Positions 62,076-64,000 of a DNA stretch of 64,000 bases are shown piece after piece. This DNA comes from Fusobacterium ulcerans ATCC 49185 (GTDB lineage Bacteria; Fusobacteriota; Fusobacteriia; Fusobacteriales; Fusobacteriaceae). The notes below the pieces were generated by a model. It saw only the letters and a program-made list of their open reading frames with translations. It ran no database searches and was not told where the DNA came from. The translations under genes and the position numbers were made by a program. Every line of letters starts with the position of its first letter. Position 1 is the first letter of the stretch. Location of the stretch: assembly GCF_900683735.1 (NCBI RefSeq), contig NZ_LR215979.1, forward strand, positions 930,001 through 994,000. Direction: 5' to 3'.

Positions 62076-62672
62076 ATGAATAAAAAAGGACAGGAAGTTA
62101 GATATATAAATAAAAGTGATTTAGTAAATATAAGAAAATATTTTAAAGAAAATAAAAAAATAATAATGTTAGCATTAATCAATATAGGAGTAAATGTAGG
62201 ATTAAGAATTTCAGATCTTTCTAGATTAAGATTTGAAAACATAAATGGTGATTATACAATAAGGTTAAAAGAAAAGAAAACTAAAAAAAATAGAAAAATA
62301 AAGTTTAACTCTATATGTCAAAAAGCAATAAAAGAACTTAAATTTTATTATAAAGAACTAGGTTTTTCATCAGAAGAAGGTTTTTTATTTAAATCTTTGA
62401 ATAGAAAGTATGTGAAGGAATTGATAGATAAACCTATTTCAACAGTAGGAATTTCTAAATACTTAAATAAAGCTAGAAAAGATTTAAATATTAGTTATCC
62501 AATAGGAACTCATTCATTGAGGAAAACATGGGGACATAGAGTTTATAAAGGGACATTAGATATAGCAATAGTAATGACTATATTGAATCATTCTTCTGCC
62601 AACCAAACATTAAAGTATATAGGAATAGAAGAAGATAAAATAAATAAAATTTATGAAAAGTTTGAAATTTAA
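62076..62672 (+). CDS. Minimal tyrosine recombinase (catalytic domain only)
   Basis: 198 residues, little more than the catalytic domain. Active-site residues are all visible: Arg44 (G-L-R-I-S-D-L), the beta-hairpin Lys in E-K-K-T-K-K (about 67-71), His146 and Arg149 (H-S-L-R-K-T-W), His172 (L-N-H-S) and the nucleophile Tyr181 (T-L-K-Y-I-G). The N-terminal core-binding domain normal in XerC/D or phage integrases is essentially absent. Such short recombinases include phase-variation invertases of the FimB type. GAGGAG precedes the ATG. No attachment sites flanking an element were recognised. Confidence 0.85.
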   Translation: MNKKGQEVRYINKSDLVNIRKYFKENKKIIMLALINIGVNVGLRISDLSRLRFENINGDYTIRLKEKKTKKNRKIKFNSICQKAIKELKFYYKELGFSSEEGFLFKSLNRKYVKELIDKPISTVGISKYLNKARKDLNISYPIGTHSLRKTWGHRVYKGTLDIAIVMTILNHSSANQTLKYIGIEEDKINKIYEKFEI

Positions 62673-62917
62673 TAAATTTAGTAATAAGAAAAAGTTGTAG
62701 TAAGTAAAAAGTTAACATAAATGGAAATTATAAAATAGCAAGAAAAATATTTTAAATTCTTTATCATTTAACCAATAAATAAAAACTGATGAACATAAAA
62801 AAATTAATAATCAAAAAATTTGGGTTATTAAAGAGTTATATTGAAGGATTAGAAAAGAAATATATAAAATAGATTTTAGATTTGGATAAAACCTTCCTTA
62901 AAATTTAATAGATTAGG

Positions 62918-62955
62918 AAAAGAAGCTTTTAATTCTATTATTAGCTTCTTTTTTA
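62918..62955 (+). terminator. Terminator downstream of the recombinase
   Basis: AAAAGAAGCT (62918-62927) pairs with AGCTTCTTTT (62943-62952), followed by T. The rest of 62673-63094 is AT-rich, with no ORF recognised. Confidence 0.8.
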
Positions 62956-63094
62956 TTTTAATTTTTTTATATAAAATAAAAACGTAACAAAGAATTATAT
63001 TATACCTCTATATTTTTATGAAAAACTAAATAGTAAATTTATATGGTATAATATTTTATATATTAAAACTATTTTAATAAAAGGGGATTGATTT

Positions 63095-64000
63095 ATGGAG
63101 CTATATCATTATGAAAATGAAACTATCAAAACAGAAATAGTATAAAATCTAAAATTAATGATGAAGAAATAGAACTGAAACAAATAGATTTCTCCAATAT
63201 ATAAATGTTTCTCAAAAAAGGAGTATTTATTATAACTGGATATTTGAGAGGAGAAGATGAAAAGAATCTTGCAGAGATTATGAAATTAAATAAATGGAGC
63301 ATGATTACAGGAATATCTAAAGAATCTCTGAGAGATATTGAAATTAAAATATCAAGAAATGGCTATGTGTTAAGACATTTAATATTTGAAGGGTATTTAT
63401 CCTCTTATAATGAAACATATGACAATGTAAAAGGTTATAGATTTCATTTTATTTTGAGGGAACACAAAAAAATAAATAGAGAAGGGGCATATATAAGAAC
63501 TGTAACATTAAAAGGTGTAAAAGGTGATATGATAATAATGCCACATGACTTTAATTTTAGTCAAAGTTTGTTAAGTGGTTTAAATGGAGTTACAGGAGCT
63601 TCTTTATTAAAAGATGTTGGGATTAAACTAGCTGTAACAAGTGAGAGTAAAATAATAACAGGGGCTTTAGGATTTTATTTCATAGCACATGGAACAGGAA
63701 TGGTAAGTGAGTTCATGGCAGATGTTACTTTTGCCATAAAAAGAGAACCTGAAAAAATAGGAAGCTTTAATATGACTAGAGATTGGGTTTATCAACCATT
63801 GGGAGAATCAATAGCTCAAGAAATTAATAGAATAGTTCCTGGAATAAATATAAATAAAGATATAGGTATAGATGCTTATAATCATGCAAATTTAGCATTT
63901 TCAATTTTAACTTTAAGTGCAGATGTAGAAAAAAGTTATAGGATGTTAAAAGGGTATGAAGGAGCAGGAATCTATTATAAAGTAAAATATAGAGATACAA
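63095..64000 (+). pseudogene. Damaged toxin- or effector-like gene running off the window
   Basis: An ATG at 63095 after AAGGGGA begins M-E-L-Y-H-Y-E-N-E-T-I-K but stops after 16 codons. The +2 frame continues sensibly (K-S-K-I-N-D-E-E-I-E-L-K-Q) until a stop at 63202-63204. From 63205 one frame stays open to the window end (265 codons). This part has an N-terminal beta-rich segment (E-I-K-I-S-R-N-G-Y-V-L-R-H-L-I-F-E-G-Y-L, then G-Y-R-F-H-F-I-L-R-E) loosely like Hcp/TssD-type carrier domains. A glycine-rich hydrophobic segment follows (I-T-G-A-L-G-F-Y-F-I-A-H-G-T-G). No ribosome site fits 63205, so the gene looks broken at its 5' end. Family assignment is tentative. Confidence 0.45.

Overview
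The window is AT-rich, densely coded DNA. It carries several type Va autotransporters ending in Phe, a Na+-type two-carboxylate ATP synthase c subunit, and many AT-rich low-GC genes with strong AGGAGG sites. Together these point to the genus Fusobacterium, probably the large-genome varium/ulcerans/mortiferum group. That is an inference from gene content; there is no rRNA here to confirm it.

Layout. 1-8.9 kb: the end of a Sel1-repeat protein, a decayed autotransporter tail, two tandem subtilisin-type autotransporters flanked by twin small-RNA-like cassettes, and a DUF3298-type lipoprotein. 9-14 kb: an MprF-like lipid lysyltransferase, a solitary diverged atpE, and a MerR regulator with a 50-residue membrane protein, facing a small secreted protein whose promoter has the 19-bp spacer typical of MerR control. 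14-18 kb: molybdenum genes (mogA, modA, modB, a MoeA-like gene, moaC) with no modC. 17.8-20 kb: an arsenic-type operon (ArsR, DUF318/ArsP permease, thioredoxin-like protein, ArsC). 20-28 kb: a DUF368 carrier, beta-carbonic anhydrase, LysR with a FAD oxidoreductase and SLC13 transporter, alanine racemase and an RpiR regulator. 28-37 kb: a third autotransporter with RTX-like repeats, then a peptidase C26 / amidohydrolase / AGCS symporter operon. 37-48 kb: a coiled-coil secreted protein and a 3389-residue RadD/Fap2-like autotransporter. 48-56 kb: an ASCH-like protein, a DUF302 protein, LysR with an NhaC antiporter and enolase-superfamily dehydratase, a nucleotidyltransferase, CCA-adding enzyme and MazG-like protein. 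56.7-60.2 kb: the fructose PTS operon fruR-fruK-fruA. 60.6-64 kb: an accessory-looking end with two overlapping HU genes, a 64-residue orphan, transposase debris, a minimal tyrosine recombinase preceded by two palindromes, and a damaged toxin- or effector-like gene running off the window.

Functional picture: surface adhesion and proteolysis dominate (about 20 kb of autotransporter). Around them sit self-contained catabolic cassettes, each pairing a divergent or nearby regulator with a transporter and enzymes. No tRNA, rRNA or CRISPR array was seen. The less-explained signals are the twin sRNA-like cassettes, the orphan c subunit, the MerR/small-protein module, a family of related long hairpins ending transcripts, and the recombinase with its palindromes.
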